Assembly: GCF_025685685.1 (NCBI RefSeq) | Contig: NZ_JAGSYH010000002.1 | Location: 420,768 to 484,767, forward strand | Reading direction: 5' to 3' | DNA from: Acidicapsa dinghuensis | GTDB taxonomy: Bacteria; Acidobacteriota; Terriglobia; Terriglobales; Acidobacteriaceae | Length of the DNA stretch: 64,000 bases | Shown: positions 1-8,516 of the stretch, piece after piece | Numbering within the stretch: position 1 is the first letter of the stretch | Layout of the letters: every line of letters starts with the position of its first letter | Notes under the pieces: model-generated | What the model was told of the DNA's origin: nothing | The model's input: only the letters and a program-made list of their open reading frames with translations | Databases searched by the model: none | Made by a program: the position numbers and the translations under genes

Positions 1-1269
1 TTCCCGAGGATGCGAGGTTGCAGCACTGCGTGCCGGACGAGGGCCCGGGCGAGGACGAGGCGCGGAAGCCTTGCCCGCCGGTTGCGGCTTGGCAACCCTC
101 GGCTCTGCATGAGCTACTGCTACGCGATGAATCGGCGCTGGAGTCGGAACGGCGAAGGTCTCGGCGTCAATCTCAATCGACTGCACTTCAACAGCAGATG
201 CAGCTACCTCAACTGGAACCTCTTCCGGTTCGGGCTCCCAGGTTTTGTGGTGACCATTGCTGGAGCCAGTCGCGTGTGCCGGCGCGGCAGCATGCGCAGC
301 CACGCTGAGACCGGAACCGCCAAAATCCTCTTCCGGTGAATCATCAATGTAAGCAGGGAGATAGCTCGAGCGATAGCCAGAAGCAGCTGTCGTGGAAACA
401 TAACTCGTAACTGCTGGGAAATCGGGAAGCGTGCCTGCGACGTAATAGAGCGAGGCGTGGCCCATCGCTGTTGTGTGAACCTGGCGGGTAGCGGCTAAAC
501 CGCGTACCACTTCGCGGATCTTGCTGCGGCTGGTGAGTGGCGACAGGAATAGCTCCACGTCTTCCATAGATCCGGCAATCACTGCCTGTAGATAGATGGA
601 AGCGAGCACGGAGATTGCCGTCACCTGAGAAGTGGATGCTCCCTCGGCAATGGCCTTCTGAAAGCGCTGACGCAGCGGCTGCCAAAGCGCCGGCGCACCC
701 ACAGCGTGAACAATTGGAATGACACGAAGCTGCTTCCAGAGCTCATGCAGTGCGCGAAGAACGGCAGCTTCGGTTACTTCTTTACCGAGCTGGTCGCGAA
801 GCTGAGCCGCTGTCAGATTTGCAGGCTCCAGGTGCTTTGCCACCTGAACGGCGAGGGGAGAAACCTGCCGTGAACCAGTCAATTGCGGCGCGCGACGCCA
901 GTCGCGATCACCACGCAGAGCATAGATATAAGGCAGCACCCAGGCGGCAACGATGTAGTCTGGCTGCTCACCCGGCTGACCAGCCAGATTAAGCCGCACA
1001 GCGATACCGTCTGCCTCAAGCCGTACCAGCAAAGACTCCGCTGTCTGTATCAGCTCAAGGGTAGGTTCGGGCGTTCTATGGCCGGCAACGGCCTCTACAA
1101 AAGAAGGGGTGGCGGGCGGAAAAATCTGGCCTGCCTGCGTGGGCCGAGGCAAATAGACGCACAATCCCGTCTCCTCAACCCAGGTACGGACATCCTCAAA
1201 CGCAATTGCCCCGTGTCCGTTTTGGCGCATCCGTTCGGCGCGCGCTGCTTCCAACTGCTCTGCTGTCAA
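1..1269 (-). CDS. Unknown protein with winged-helix-like middle region (3' end cut by window edge)
   Basis: The minus-strand frame stays open from about 1269 to the window edge, so the C-terminus is missing (423 codons visible). The likely start is TTG at 1267-1269, with a GAGGT ribosome site six bases upstream; in-frame ATGs at 1314 and slightly upstream are alternatives. A central stretch resembles a winged-helix module (VAKHLEPANLTAAQLRDQL, then LRALHELWKQLRVIPI), reminiscent of AlkZ/YcaQ-like winged-helix proteins. I do not recognise a catalytic motif, so no function is assigned. The visible tail after about residue 320 is low-complexity, rich in Ala, Glu, Pro and Arg, and looks disordered and basic at the very end. 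All plus-strand frames over this stretch look like antisense shadows. It runs divergently from nothing obvious and lies downstream of mutL on the same strand. Confidence 0.6.
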   Translation of the reverse strand, partial: MTAEQLEAARAERMRQNGHGAIAFEDVRTWVEETGLCVYLPRPTQAGQIFPPATPSFVEAVAGHRTPEPTLELIQTAESLLVRLEADGIAVRLNLAGQPGEQPDYIVAAWVLPYIYALRGDRDWRRAPQLTGSRQVSPLAVQVAKHLEPANLTAAQLRDQLGKEVTEAAVLRALHELWKQLRVIPIVHAVGAPALWQPLRQRFQKAIAEGASTSQVTAISVLASIYLQAVIAGSMEDVELFLSPLTSRSKIREVVRGLAATRQVHTTAMGHASLYYVAGTLPDFPAVTSYVSTTAASGYRSSYLPAYIDDSPEEDFGGSGLSVAAHAAAPAHATGSSNGHHKTWEPEPEEVPVEVAASAVEVQSIEIDAETFAVPTPAPIHRVAVAHAEPRVAKPQPAGKASAPRPRPGPRPARSAATSHPRE

Positions 1270-1466
1270 AGATAGACCTCTTTTCCAGGCTGAACCGCCT
1301 GCGCACAAGTCCATCAAACCCATACCGGTCAAAGCGATTCTTCGCAGGGACGAAGAATGCCGGCAGGGCAGGTAAGACAACGCAGACGAATCTGGCGTAT
1401 TAAGCCGGGCGTCCGGGACCCTCAGGCACCCATCTGCCACTTTTCAGTGTATCTCGAATGTGGATT

Positions 1467-3542
1467 CTAGATCCTCTGAAAGGCCCGCTGGATCTCTTTC
1501 CAAGAATACCTCAAAGCGATAGGTCTGCCATGCGGACAACTGGTGGGAAATCTAGTTTTTGATAATTCTTTCAGCAGCCAATCCATTTTTTGGGATTCCA
1601 AAGGCGTATTTACCTTGATAGCCGAGTGGCAGGCAATGGAGGCGGCGATCTTTCCTCGCAGCGTTCCAAGGTCCTGGCTTCGGCCGCCAACCGGTCCGGA
1701 ACCGCCTACAGATTCAATCACTTCCATCAACATGCGTTCGAGTTCCCCGCCCTCCAAACCGACCGGAGCAGCCTTAACCGCAAGCGTCCGAGGACCGAAT
1801 GGCTCCGCCTCGAAGCCGTTTTTATCCAGCTCATCGGCGATCTCGGCAAAGACGGTCATCTGCCAGGGTTGTAGATCGACCAGCAGCGGCATCAACATCC
1901 TCTGCCGCTGGATCGCCTCCACATCTCGGCTGGCCAAAATTTTCTCGAAAAGAATTCGCTCATGGGCGACGTGCTGGTCGATGATCCACAAACCATCGTC
2001 GTCGACGGCAACAATAAAGGAATCTCGCAATTGTCCAAGCGGCTTCAGTCCAGCCAGCTGATTGAGATTGGTCTGGTCCCGGAGCAGCTCTGTTCCCGCG
2101 GTTCCCTGGGCAACTGCCTGATTCAATTCCTCTTCCGGCATTCGAATAGGCAAGGATGCCGCTAACGCTTGATTTGTCAGTGGGTTAAGCATCGACACCG
2201 CGGCTTGGCTCCAGTTCTCAACGGTAGACTCCGGCCCGAATCCGTCGTCGGTTTCCACGCCGAATGGCAACTTTCCCGGTGCGGGAGGCGGCATGAGGGG
2301 CATCAGTTGAAAGACAGGCTCGTGTACACCGGGCATCGGTCCATCCGGCATAAGTGGTTGGATTTGCGCGGCTTGCTCCGGCACTTCGTCCGCCTGCGGA
2401 AGGCGCGAAGCGGGCGATGGAATAAGCGACGGCGAAGCCAGAGGGCCATTATCGAGCGCAGCAACAAAACTCGCCGCAGGACGGGCAGCCATCAGCGCGT
2501 TTCTGAGACTGTCCCGCACAAAGTCGTGCACTACGTTCTGCTGCCGGAAGCGCACCTCGGTCTTGGCCGGATGTACATTGACGTCCACCTCTTCCGGAGG
2601 CATATCGAGAAAAAGCAGCACAACCGGAAACGAAGTCGGCGGAATGATGTTCCGGTAGGCTTCGCTGATAGCGTGCAGGAGTAATCGGTCGCGAATAAGT
2701 CGCTTATTGACAAAGATATAGATAGAGTTTCGATTGAGTTTTTGTAATTCTGGTTTGGAATAAAAGCCGCTCAGCCGCAGCGATCCAGGCTCTCGTTTCG
2801 GCTCATCCGGATCGATCTTCCACGGCGGCGGCTCCGGTAGTCCGGCGCGCTCCAGCGGAAGCTCCGCCGCAACCGGCAGCAGTTGCTCCAGCGTATCTGC
2901 TCCGAAAATCTGGTAAATCCGCTCCGAGGCCCGGTTGACCGGCGGCGCCTGGAGCAGAGTGTGGCTGGCTGAGATCAGCTCAAAATGCTTCTCCGGATGC
3001 ACCAGCGCATAGTGAGTCACCAACGCCGTCACATGAGACAGCTCAGTTGACTCCGCGCGGAGGAATTTACGCCTCGCCGGAGTATTGAAAAAAAGATCCT
3101 GAATTGTGATCGAGGTTCCTTCCGGCACGGCGGCATCCTCAACCGTAAGGATCTTCCCTCCCGCAATCTCGACTCGCGTCCCAGCTGCGCTCCCTGGCTC
3201 GCGCGTCTCCAGCAGAACCCGAGCCACCGACGCAATCGACGGTAGCGCCTCACCGCGAAACCCCAGAGTTGCAATCGAAAGCAGATCGTCGGCTGTACGC
3301 AACTTCGAGGTTGCGTGGCGCTCAAAGGCCAGCAGTGCATCATCGCGGTTCATGCCATGGCCGTCGTCGGCAATGCGAATGAGTTTCCGTCCTCCCGCCT
3401 CGACCTCAATGCGGATTCGCCTGGCGCCAGCATCGAGCGCATTCTCAAGCAGCTCCTTGACCACCGAGGCTGGCCGGTCCACAACCTCGCCCGCGGCGAT
3501 CTGGTTCGCCACCTGATCCGGAAGCACTCGTATGCGGCCCAT
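1467..3542 (-). CDS. mutL: DNA mismatch repair protein MutL
   Basis: MutL couples MutS mismatch recognition to strand incision and excision. The N-terminal GHKL ATPase is complete: the VVKELLENALDAGA motif (about 27-40), DDGHGM (59-64) and GFRGEAL (94-100). A variable proline-rich linker spans about 370-480. The C-terminal domain carries the endonuclease metal-binding motifs: DQHVAHERILFE at 522-533 fits DQHxxxExxxxE, ACHSAIK lies near 637-643, and SCPHGRP near 668-674. This predicts a nicking-competent MutL, as in bacteria lacking MutH. The usual Ala in DQHA is Val here. The length of 691 residues is normal. No mutS is visible nearby. The family call is certain; nuclease activity is inferred from motifs. 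Confidence 0.97.
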   Translation of the reverse strand: MGRIRVLPDQVANQIAAGEVVDRPASVVKELLENALDAGARRIRIEVEAGGRKLIRIADDGHGMNRDDALLAFERHATSKLRTADDLLSIATLGFRGEALPSIASVARVLLETREPGSAAGTRVEIAGGKILTVEDAAVPEGTSITIQDLFFNTPARRKFLRAESTELSHVTALVTHYALVHPEKHFELISASHTLLQAPPVNRASERIYQIFGADTLEQLLPVAAELPLERAGLPEPPPWKIDPDEPKREPGSLRLSGFYSKPELQKLNRNSIYIFVNKRLIRDRLLLHAISEAYRNIIPPTSFPVVLLFLDMPPEEVDVNVHPAKTEVRFRQQNVVHDFVRDSLRNALMAARPAASFVAALDNGPLASPSLIPSPASRLPQADEVPEQAAQIQPLMPDGPMPGVHEPVFQLMPLMPPPAPGKLPFGVETDDGFGPESTVENWSQAAVSMLNPLTNQALAASLPIRMPEEELNQAVAQGTAGTELLRDQTNLNQLAGLKPLGQLRDSFIVAVDDDGLWIIDQHVAHERILFEKILASRDVEAIQRQRMLMPLLVDLQPWQMTVFAEIADELDKNGFEAEPFGPRTLAVKAAPVGLEGGELERMLMEVIESVGGSGPVGGRSQDLGTLRGKIAASIACHSAIKVNTPLESQKMDWLLKELSKTRFPTSCPHGRPIALRYSWKEIQRAFQRI

Positions 3543-3656
3543 AGCTCTTGAGAATATCGCAGCGCATGCGACCTTCCGCCGTAGGAAAACTCATCTGCCG
3601 CTGTGCGGAAAAGGGGTCTTGTCGCGACGCATCGGGTTCTCTTGATTCAGGAGCCG

Positions 3657-3893
3657 CTAGAAGTGGAAGAATTTCTCCCGCAGCGCGTCTTCGTAAGCTT
3701 CTTTGGCGTCCTTGGCCCGCCCGCGTGCCTCTTCCTCAGCATCATCAGCCGCTTCCCACGCGTCAATTTCCGTAACGGAGTGGTCGGCCTGGGAAGCCAG
3801 CGCTTCCTCATGCCGAATCGCTGCTACCCATGCATCTACCGCTGCTTTATACGCGGCCTGCTTCTCATCCAGATCACTGATTTCTACCGGCAT
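3657..3893 (-). CDS. Small acidic helical protein, unknown function
   Basis: A 78-residue protein, rich in Ala, Glu and Asp and predicted to be almost entirely helical, with possible coiled-coil heptads. A strong ribosome site (GGAAGAGGA) lies just upstream of the ATG, which supports it as a real gene. It has no signal peptide, membrane segment, Cys pair or other motif that I recognise. It sits between the methyltransferase gene and mutL, all on the minus strand, but separated from the methyltransferase by a terminator, so it is probably transcribed separately. Function unknown. Confidence 0.6.
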   Translation of the reverse strand: MPVEISDLDEKQAAYKAAVDAWVAAIRHEEALASQADHSVTEIDAWEAADDAEEEARGRAKDAKEAYEDALREKFFHF

Positions 3894-3970
3894 CGTTCCT
3901 CTTCCTTTCCGGGGAAACCCAAGTGTAGGAGCTGGTCATGAATGGATGATGTACGCATCTCACGGCGATG

Positions 3971-4020
3971 AAAAAAGCCCGGCACTGGTTAACTCGATAC
4001 CGGCGACAAAAGCACCGGGC
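3971..4020 (-). terminator. Intrinsic terminator of the methyltransferase gene
   Basis: Read on the minus strand, GCCCGGTGC pairs with GTGCCGGGC (nine pairs including two G-U) around a 26-nt loop and is followed directly by TTTTTT. It begins 7 nt after the methyltransferase stop codon. Confidence 0.6.
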
Positions 4021-4026
4021 ATACCA

Positions 4027-5049
4027 TTAAGGCTTGGTTGCAAGAATCAACGGCGAAGGGCCCGGTGATTCCAGCAACCGAGCATCAACGAACCCTGCCT
4101 CGGCCAGCCACGCGGAAATTTCCTCGAAGCTGAACGTATTGCCGACATCTGTGTTTACCAGCATATTCACGGCGAAGAAGAGCCCGGCCACCGGCCCGGT
4201 TCGATCTGCATTCACCAAAAATTCAGCGATCGCGACGGTCCCACCAGAGGCCAAAGATCCGAAGGTTTTCGCCAGCAGAGCCTTGCTACGAGCCTCACCC
4301 TCGCTGTGCAGAATGTGGCCGAGTATCGCCAACTGATACCCCGTTCCAAAATCGGCTTCCAGAAGATCACCCTCGACAAATGAGAAGCGCTGACTGAGTC
4401 CGAAGCGGTCCACGGTTTTGCGCGTAATCGGCAGCACGCCCGGCCAATCGACAGCGGTCACATGTGCCTGTTCAGAGCTTTGCGCCTGGGCGATTCCCCA
4501 TACACCTGAGCCTGCGGCAAGATCCAGCACACGGAATTGGCTGCCAGCCGGAGTTTTTGCCGTTACGTGATCACTAAGAGCTTTCGCTGCCGGATAGCTC
4601 ATGGGGAAAATGTCGGTCACGAACTCATGGAAGAATGCGCTGCCTGACTCTTCCTGATTAACCGCGGAGACAGGCAACCCAGTCTCGACAATTTTGTTGA
4701 TGTGCAGCCAGCGCGGTATCAAGTGTTCACTGGTGTGCCGGATCAGCCCACCCATGAAGCTCGGCTTGGTGCTGACGAGGAATGTCTCGCTCTCCGGCGT
4801 CAGCGAATAGCGACTCTCGGCATCTTTCGCAAGGAGATTAAGGCCGACAAGGACATTCATGATTGCGGTCAGCCCTCGCTCGGAAGAGCCCGTTGCCGCG
4901 CTCACTTCTGCGACAGTGGCTGGACCTTTATCGAGTGTGTCGAACACCCGGTTGCGAATGGCTGCCTCGATAACCAATGGAGGAACATAACCCCAGGCAA
5001 ACTGCTGAATGCGCTCAGGCGTAATCGGAGCGGTGCCGTTGCTTGACAT
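4027..5049 (-). CDS. SAM-dependent methyltransferase, O-methyltransferase (dimerising) type
   Basis: A 340-residue protein with the layout of small-molecule O-methyltransferases: an N-terminal winged-helix dimerisation region (about 10-95), then a class I Rossmann methyltransferase fold. SAM motif I is VLDLAAGSGVWGIA at about 174-187, the acidic ribose-binding residue follows in AVDWPG (199-204), and later strands include LAILGHILHSEG and GTVAIAEF. The substrate cannot be read from the sequence; relatives methylate hydroxyl groups of quinones, polyketides or aromatics. It is followed by an intrinsic terminator and so is likely a single-gene unit. Upstream is a divergent-looking gap before the Doc toxin gene, which is on the same strand. 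Family call is firm, substrate unknown. Confidence 0.85.
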   Translation of the reverse strand: MSSNGTAPITPERIQQFAWGYVPPLVIEAAIRNRVFDTLDKGPATVAEVSAATGSSERGLTAIMNVLVGLNLLAKDAESRYSLTPESETFLVSTKPSFMGGLIRHTSEHLIPRWLHINKIVETGLPVSAVNQEESGSAFFHEFVTDIFPMSYPAAKALSDHVTAKTPAGSQFRVLDLAAGSGVWGIAQAQSSEQAHVTAVDWPGVLPITRKTVDRFGLSQRFSFVEGDLLEADFGTGYQLAILGHILHSEGEARSKALLAKTFGSLASGGTVAIAEFLVNADRTGPVAGLFFAVNMLVNTDVGNTFSFEEISAWLAEAGFVDARLLESPGPSPLILATKP

Positions 5050-5131
5050 AGATGACTCTCGGAATGCGAAATTGGAGACCGTGGCAATTGTATCGTCGGC
5101 AACAACAGTGACGCGTTAGGAAGAAGGAATG

Positions 5132-5533
5132 TTACCGGAGATGTTCAGTGGTGTTTCCCATGAACCACCTCGTCAACTCCTCTTCACTCATATCGCCGGC
5201 GGCGAGATCGTAAAAGACACGGTAGCGTTCCGCCTGATTCGCAGTGACTTCGAGTCCTTTCAAACGAAGAAAAGTAAGAGATGCAATCAGCGCAGCCCTC
5301 TTGTTGCCATCAGCAAACGGGTGGCATGAAGCAATCCCGTAGGCATATGCAGCGGCCAACCTCTGTAGGGAAGGTGCGATTTCAGAGTAAGCGACTAGGT
5401 TCTGTGGACGTGCTAGTGCTGACTCCAGCAATCCTTTGTCACGAATGCCAGTTAAACCGCCATGCTCCGCCAGAGTCTCTTCGTGTGCAGAAATAATTGT
5501 TTGCATTAGCACCCAGACCGGCTGCGTCATCAT
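5132..5533 (-). CDS. doc: Doc-type toxin of the Fic/Doc family
   Basis: A 133-residue Doc (death on curing) protein. The diagnostic Fic loop HPFADGNKR is at residues 71-79, with the catalytic His71 and the anion-binding GNKR intact. Known Doc enzymes phosphorylate EF-Tu and arrest translation, while other Fic proteins transfer AMP. The N-terminal GGLTGIRDKGLLESALARPQ segment is typical of Doc. The gene begins within the stop codon of the upstream antitoxin gene (ATGA overlap), so the two are translationally coupled. The active site looks complete, so the toxin is probably functional. It probably forms a toxin-antitoxin module with the AbrB-like protein rather than with the more usual Phd. Confidence 0.9.
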   Translation of the reverse strand: MMTQPVWVLMQTIISAHEETLAEHGGLTGIRDKGLLESALARPQNLVAYSEIAPSLQRLAAAYAYGIASCHPFADGNKRAALIASLTFLRLKGLEVTANQAERYRVFYDLAAGDMSEEELTRWFMGNTTEHLR

Positions 5534-5757
5534 TCAGCAAGTTTCCGCAAAGCTTCACGATTGTCCCGCATTACCTTGCGCGCTACTTCCATCTGCTGAG
5601 CAAACTCTTCGTCATATGGAGTCAACTGAATTCCATAAGGGGTCCTGGAAACGTAGAGCGTGTCACCCTTCTCGACATTCAGGTGCGACAGCACTTCTTT
5701 AGGAAGCACGATTCCCGCCGAGTTCCCGACCGTCGTAATCTTCACCGCAGTAGCCAT
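5530..5757 (-). CDS. AbrB/MazE-type antitoxin partner of Doc
   Basis: A 75-residue protein that starts like a SpoVT/AbrB swapped-hairpin DNA-binding domain: KITTVGNSAGIVLPKEVL, then a helical, charged C-terminal half that would wrap a toxin. A longer reading with start at 5811 exists, but the ATG at 5755-5757 has a GAGGTGG ribosome site directly upstream and starts where AbrB domains start, so I chose it. It overlaps the Doc toxin start by 4 nt. By analogy it neutralises Doc and represses its own promoter; the promoter probably lies at 5758-5830, which is AT-rich (AATTAATT). Pairing of AbrB folds with Doc is known in databases but less common than Phd-Doc. Confidence 0.85.
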   Translation of the reverse strand: MATAVKITTVGNSAGIVLPKEVLSHLNVEKGDTLYVSRTPYGIQLTPYDEEFAQQMEVARKVMRDNREALRKLAE

Positions 5758-5858
5758 ACCCACCTCTAAATTAATTATAACTGATGTTCTAATATGCGGC
5801 CGAGTAACCATCAGCTTGTGTATCGGAGACCGCTCGAAAAGAGTGGTTGCGCGTTGCG

Positions 5859-6755
5859 TCAGCGCCAGTCATCGTTGGCGCGTGCCGAAATCTCGTTGAT
5901 CACGTTCTCAAACTCGGTGTTCTTCTTGATGAAGATTTCACTGAACAAGCGGTCCTGATTGAGCAGGATGGCCTGCAACCGCACGAGTTCCAGCAGCGCC
6001 AGAAACATCGCGACAATGGCGCGATGCGAGCGCGCATTGCCAAGCAACCGCCGCAACGAAACTGGCCGGTCTTCCATCGTCAGCCGCCGCCCGAGAAACT
6101 GAATCATCTGGCCTACCGTGACGGAGTCTTCCTGCACGTTGAGAACAGGACGGCGGCGTGCACGCTCCAAAATGTCGCGGAATACGCGCACTAGATCTAC
6201 CGTATCGGCCGCGATCTCCGGCTCTGCCGCAACGTCATCACGGAATTCCCGAATACCCGGATTCGTCCACGATGCGGCCTCAAGCACCTGCTTCTGCTGC
6301 AGCATCTGAGCTGCGTTCTTGAAGCGCTCATGCTCCAGCAGTCGCTCCACAAGCTCGCGGCGTGGGTCTTCGGATGCCTCTTCCGGGCCAGTAGCCGTGC
6401 GCGGCAACAGCATCTTGCTCTTGATGTGAATTAGCAAGGAAGCCATGTAGATAAATTCGCCGGCGGTATCGACATCGGTCTCTTTGAGCCGCTCCACATA
6501 GCTGAGGAACTGCGCCGTGATCTTGGCGATGGGAATGTCATATACATCAATGTCCTGCTTGCGAATCAGGTCCAGCAGCAGGTCCATCGGACCGTCATAC
6601 ACCTGGCCCACGGTAACGGAAAAGGGGAAGGCATTGGGGTCATCTTCGGCAGCCTTGGCTTTCGCAGCAATCTTGGCCGCGGCAACGTCTTCTGCCGAAA
6701 CCGCAGTAGCATCGTTCGCAGGTGCAGGAAATGACAGTGGTTCCTCTGAACTCAA
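5859..6755 (-). CDS. scpA: Segregation and condensation protein A
   Basis: ScpA is the kleisin that bridges the two heads of the SMC dimer in bacterial condensin. The signature region VTVGQVYDGPMDLLLDLIRKQ (about residues 48-68, read here in parts) and the following DIYDIPIAKITAQFL-like stretch identify it; the C-terminal winged helix is present near the end. A 45-residue Ala-rich N-terminal extension precedes the core. The start ATG overlaps the end of trpS by 4 nt, so both genes are probably one transcript with coupled translation. scpB, the usual partner gene, does not follow; the AbrB-Doc module comes next, about 100 nt downstream. Confidence 0.93.
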   Translation of the reverse strand: MSSEEPLSFPAPANDATAVSAEDVAAAKIAAKAKAAEDDPNAFPFSVTVGQVYDGPMDLLLDLIRKQDIDVYDIPIAKITAQFLSYVERLKETDVDTAGEFIYMASLLIHIKSKMLLPRTATGPEEASEDPRRELVERLLEHERFKNAAQMLQQKQVLEAASWTNPGIREFRDDVAAEPEIAADTVDLVRVFRDILERARRRPVLNVQEDSVTVGQMIQFLGRRLTMEDRPVSLRRLLGNARSHRAIVAMFLALLELVRLQAILLNQDRLFSEIFIKKNTEFENVINEISARANDDWR

Positions 6756-7849
6756 CGGGACCCCCCACTGCGTAAAGATGCCGACGGCAAACGCATCGCC
6801 GACCGGACCTCAACCATCGTTTGCTCAGCACGAACTTGTGCACGAGCCGAGCCCTCTTCGAAGATCGCTTCTACATCCTCGTCTGTATAGCGCGCCCGGC
6901 GCTCCTGGATAGGGGTTAGTATCTGCACCAACGCATCTGCAGCCCATCCCTTGCATTGAATGCAGCCAATCCCCGCAGATCGGCATCCGTCATACACCTC
7001 GGCCAGCTTCTCCGGAGTAGAAAACACCTTGTGCAGATCGCCTACCGGGCATTTGTCCGGATCGCCGGGATCGGTACGGCGAACTCGCGCCGGATCTGTA
7101 ACCATCGTCTTCAGCTTCTGTCGAATCACCGGCTCGGGGTCTGTGAGCTGAATCGTGTTGCCGTAGCTCTTCGACATCTTGCGTCCGTCCGTCCCTGGCA
7201 ACTTGGGCGCGGGAGTAAGAAGCACCTGGGGCTCGGGCAAAACATGAAGGGATTCTTCGGAGCCTGCTTCTGCTAATTCGCTAGCGAAACTGTGGCTTCT
7301 CCTGGGATAAAAATGGTTAAACCTGCGTGCCACTTCACGCGTTAATTCGACATGTGATGCTTGATCCTGACCAACCGGAACAAACTTCGGCTGGTACAAA
7401 AGAATGTCTGCCGATTGCAGCAGTGGATAGCCGAGAAATCCGTACGTGCTCAAATCCTTGTCGGCAAGATTTTCCTGCTGCTCTTTGTAGCTGGGGATAC
7501 GCTCTAACCAGCCTACAGAAGTGATCATGCTCAACAGCAAATGAAGTTCGGCATGTTGCGGAACAAGACTTTGCACAAAAAGCACCGACTTCTTGGGGTC
7601 CAAACCAGCCGCCAGGTAATCGAGTGCCACTTCCTTGATGTTGCTGAGCACATTCGAGGTATCGGCATAGTCGGTCGTCAAAGCATGCCAGTCCGCAATG
7701 AAGAAATAGCACTCATAGTCATCCTGTAGCTTCACCCAATTGGCGAGCGCGCCCATGTAGTTGCCAAGGTGCAGCTTGCCGGTGGGGCGCATGCCGCTCA
7801 GCACGCGAGGACGCGAAACATTCTTCTGCTCGGGGGAATCGCTTGACAT
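6752..7849 (-). CDS. trpS: Tryptophanyl-tRNA synthetase
   Basis: Class I aminoacyl-tRNA synthetase that charges tRNA-Trp. The HIGH-equivalent is PTGKLHLGN at 22-30, and KMSKS lies at 224-228. The 365-residue length is a little above the usual 330-340: a segment of roughly 20 residues at about 181-203 (YPRRSHSFASELAEAGSEES) interrupts the region before the conserved LTPAPKLPGTDGRKMSKS. It also carries a CxxC-like pair (GIGCIQCKGWA, about 306-316) found in many TrpRS. The gene overlaps scpA by 4 nt. The matching tRNA-Trp gene is in the same window at 49962-50037. No T-box leader is seen upstream. Confidence 0.97.
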   Translation of the reverse strand: MSSDSPEQKNVSRPRVLSGMRPTGKLHLGNYMGALANWVKLQDDYECYFFIADWHALTTDYADTSNVLSNIKEVALDYLAAGLDPKKSVLFVQSLVPQHAELHLLLSMITSVGWLERIPSYKEQQENLADKDLSTYGFLGYPLLQSADILLYQPKFVPVGQDQASHVELTREVARRFNHFYPRRSHSFASELAEAGSEESLHVLPEPQVLLTPAPKLPGTDGRKMSKSYGNTIQLTDPEPVIRQKLKTMVTDPARVRRTDPGDPDKCPVGDLHKVFSTPEKLAEVYDGCRSAGIGCIQCKGWAADALVQILTPIQERRARYTDEDVEAIFEEGSARAQVRAEQTMVEVRSAMRLPSASLRSGGSR

Positions 7850-8017
7850 GAACTTGGCTGCTTCCGGAATTCAGATCGAGACCGTTCTCTCAGGAAGGAA
7901 AATCTCCCTCCCATTTTACATTTCAGCCGCCACTCACCTTAACCGCATCGAACATCCGCCACGGCATTCCCCGACATGGTATCTCTTGCGCTCAGGCTAC
8001 AATGGCTCCCAGCCGCG

Positions 8018-8500
8018 ATGACTACGCCACCTGATCCGCCTAAATTTGACTTGCCCAAAGACGACCCCATCTTTGCAAGACTCGAAGACCAGCTCTCCTG
8101 GTACAGTGCCAAGGCGCGAGCGGCGCGCACCACCTTCAAGCGCATCAAGGTTATTGAAATCGTTGCAGCCGCGATGATTCCCTTCCTCACCGGCCAGCCA
8201 TGGCCTGGGATTGCCTATATCGTCGGCGGACTCGGCGTTCTCATCACCATTCTTGAAGGCCTGTTGCACCTGAACCAGTATCAGGAAAACTGGACCGACT
8301 ACCGCAACACCGCCGAATCGCTCAAGCACGAGAAATTTCTCTTCCTCGCCAAAGCTGGTCCATACGCCGGTGTTGCCGACCTGCGGGTCATGCTCGCGGA
8401 ACGTACAGAAGCGCTTATCTCACAAGAGAATTCGCAGTGGCAGTCTGTGATGCAAAGGTCCTCTCAACCAACTTCTACGAAAGGCACCTCGAATATTTAG
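8018..8500 (+). CDS. DUF4231-like two-TM protein (SLATT-type)
   Basis: About 160 residues. After a Pro/Asp-rich lead, the sequence LEDQLSWYSAKARAARTTFK is the typical DUF4231 entry helix, followed by two membrane segments (about 44-58 and 64-82) and a soluble helical tail starting HLNQYQENWTDYRNTAE. DUF4231 belongs to the SLATT group of two-TM effectors that occur beside SMODS, SLOG, TIR and other nucleotide-signal components. I chose the ATG at 8018 because the DUF4231 similarity begins soon after it; an ATG at 7976 would add 14 atypical residues. No strong ribosome site is seen. It converges on a TIR-domain gene with only 16 nt between the stop codons. Function is inferred only: possibly a membrane effector. 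Confidence 0.75.
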   Translation: MTTPPDPPKFDLPKDDPIFARLEDQLSWYSAKARAARTTFKRIKVIEIVAAAMIPFLTGQPWPGIAYIVGGLGVLITILEGLLHLNQYQENWTDYRNTAESLKHEKFLFLAKAGPYAGVADLRVMLAERTEALISQENSQWQSVMQRSSQPTSTKGTSNI

Positions 8501-8516
8501 CTATCGAAGACGATGG

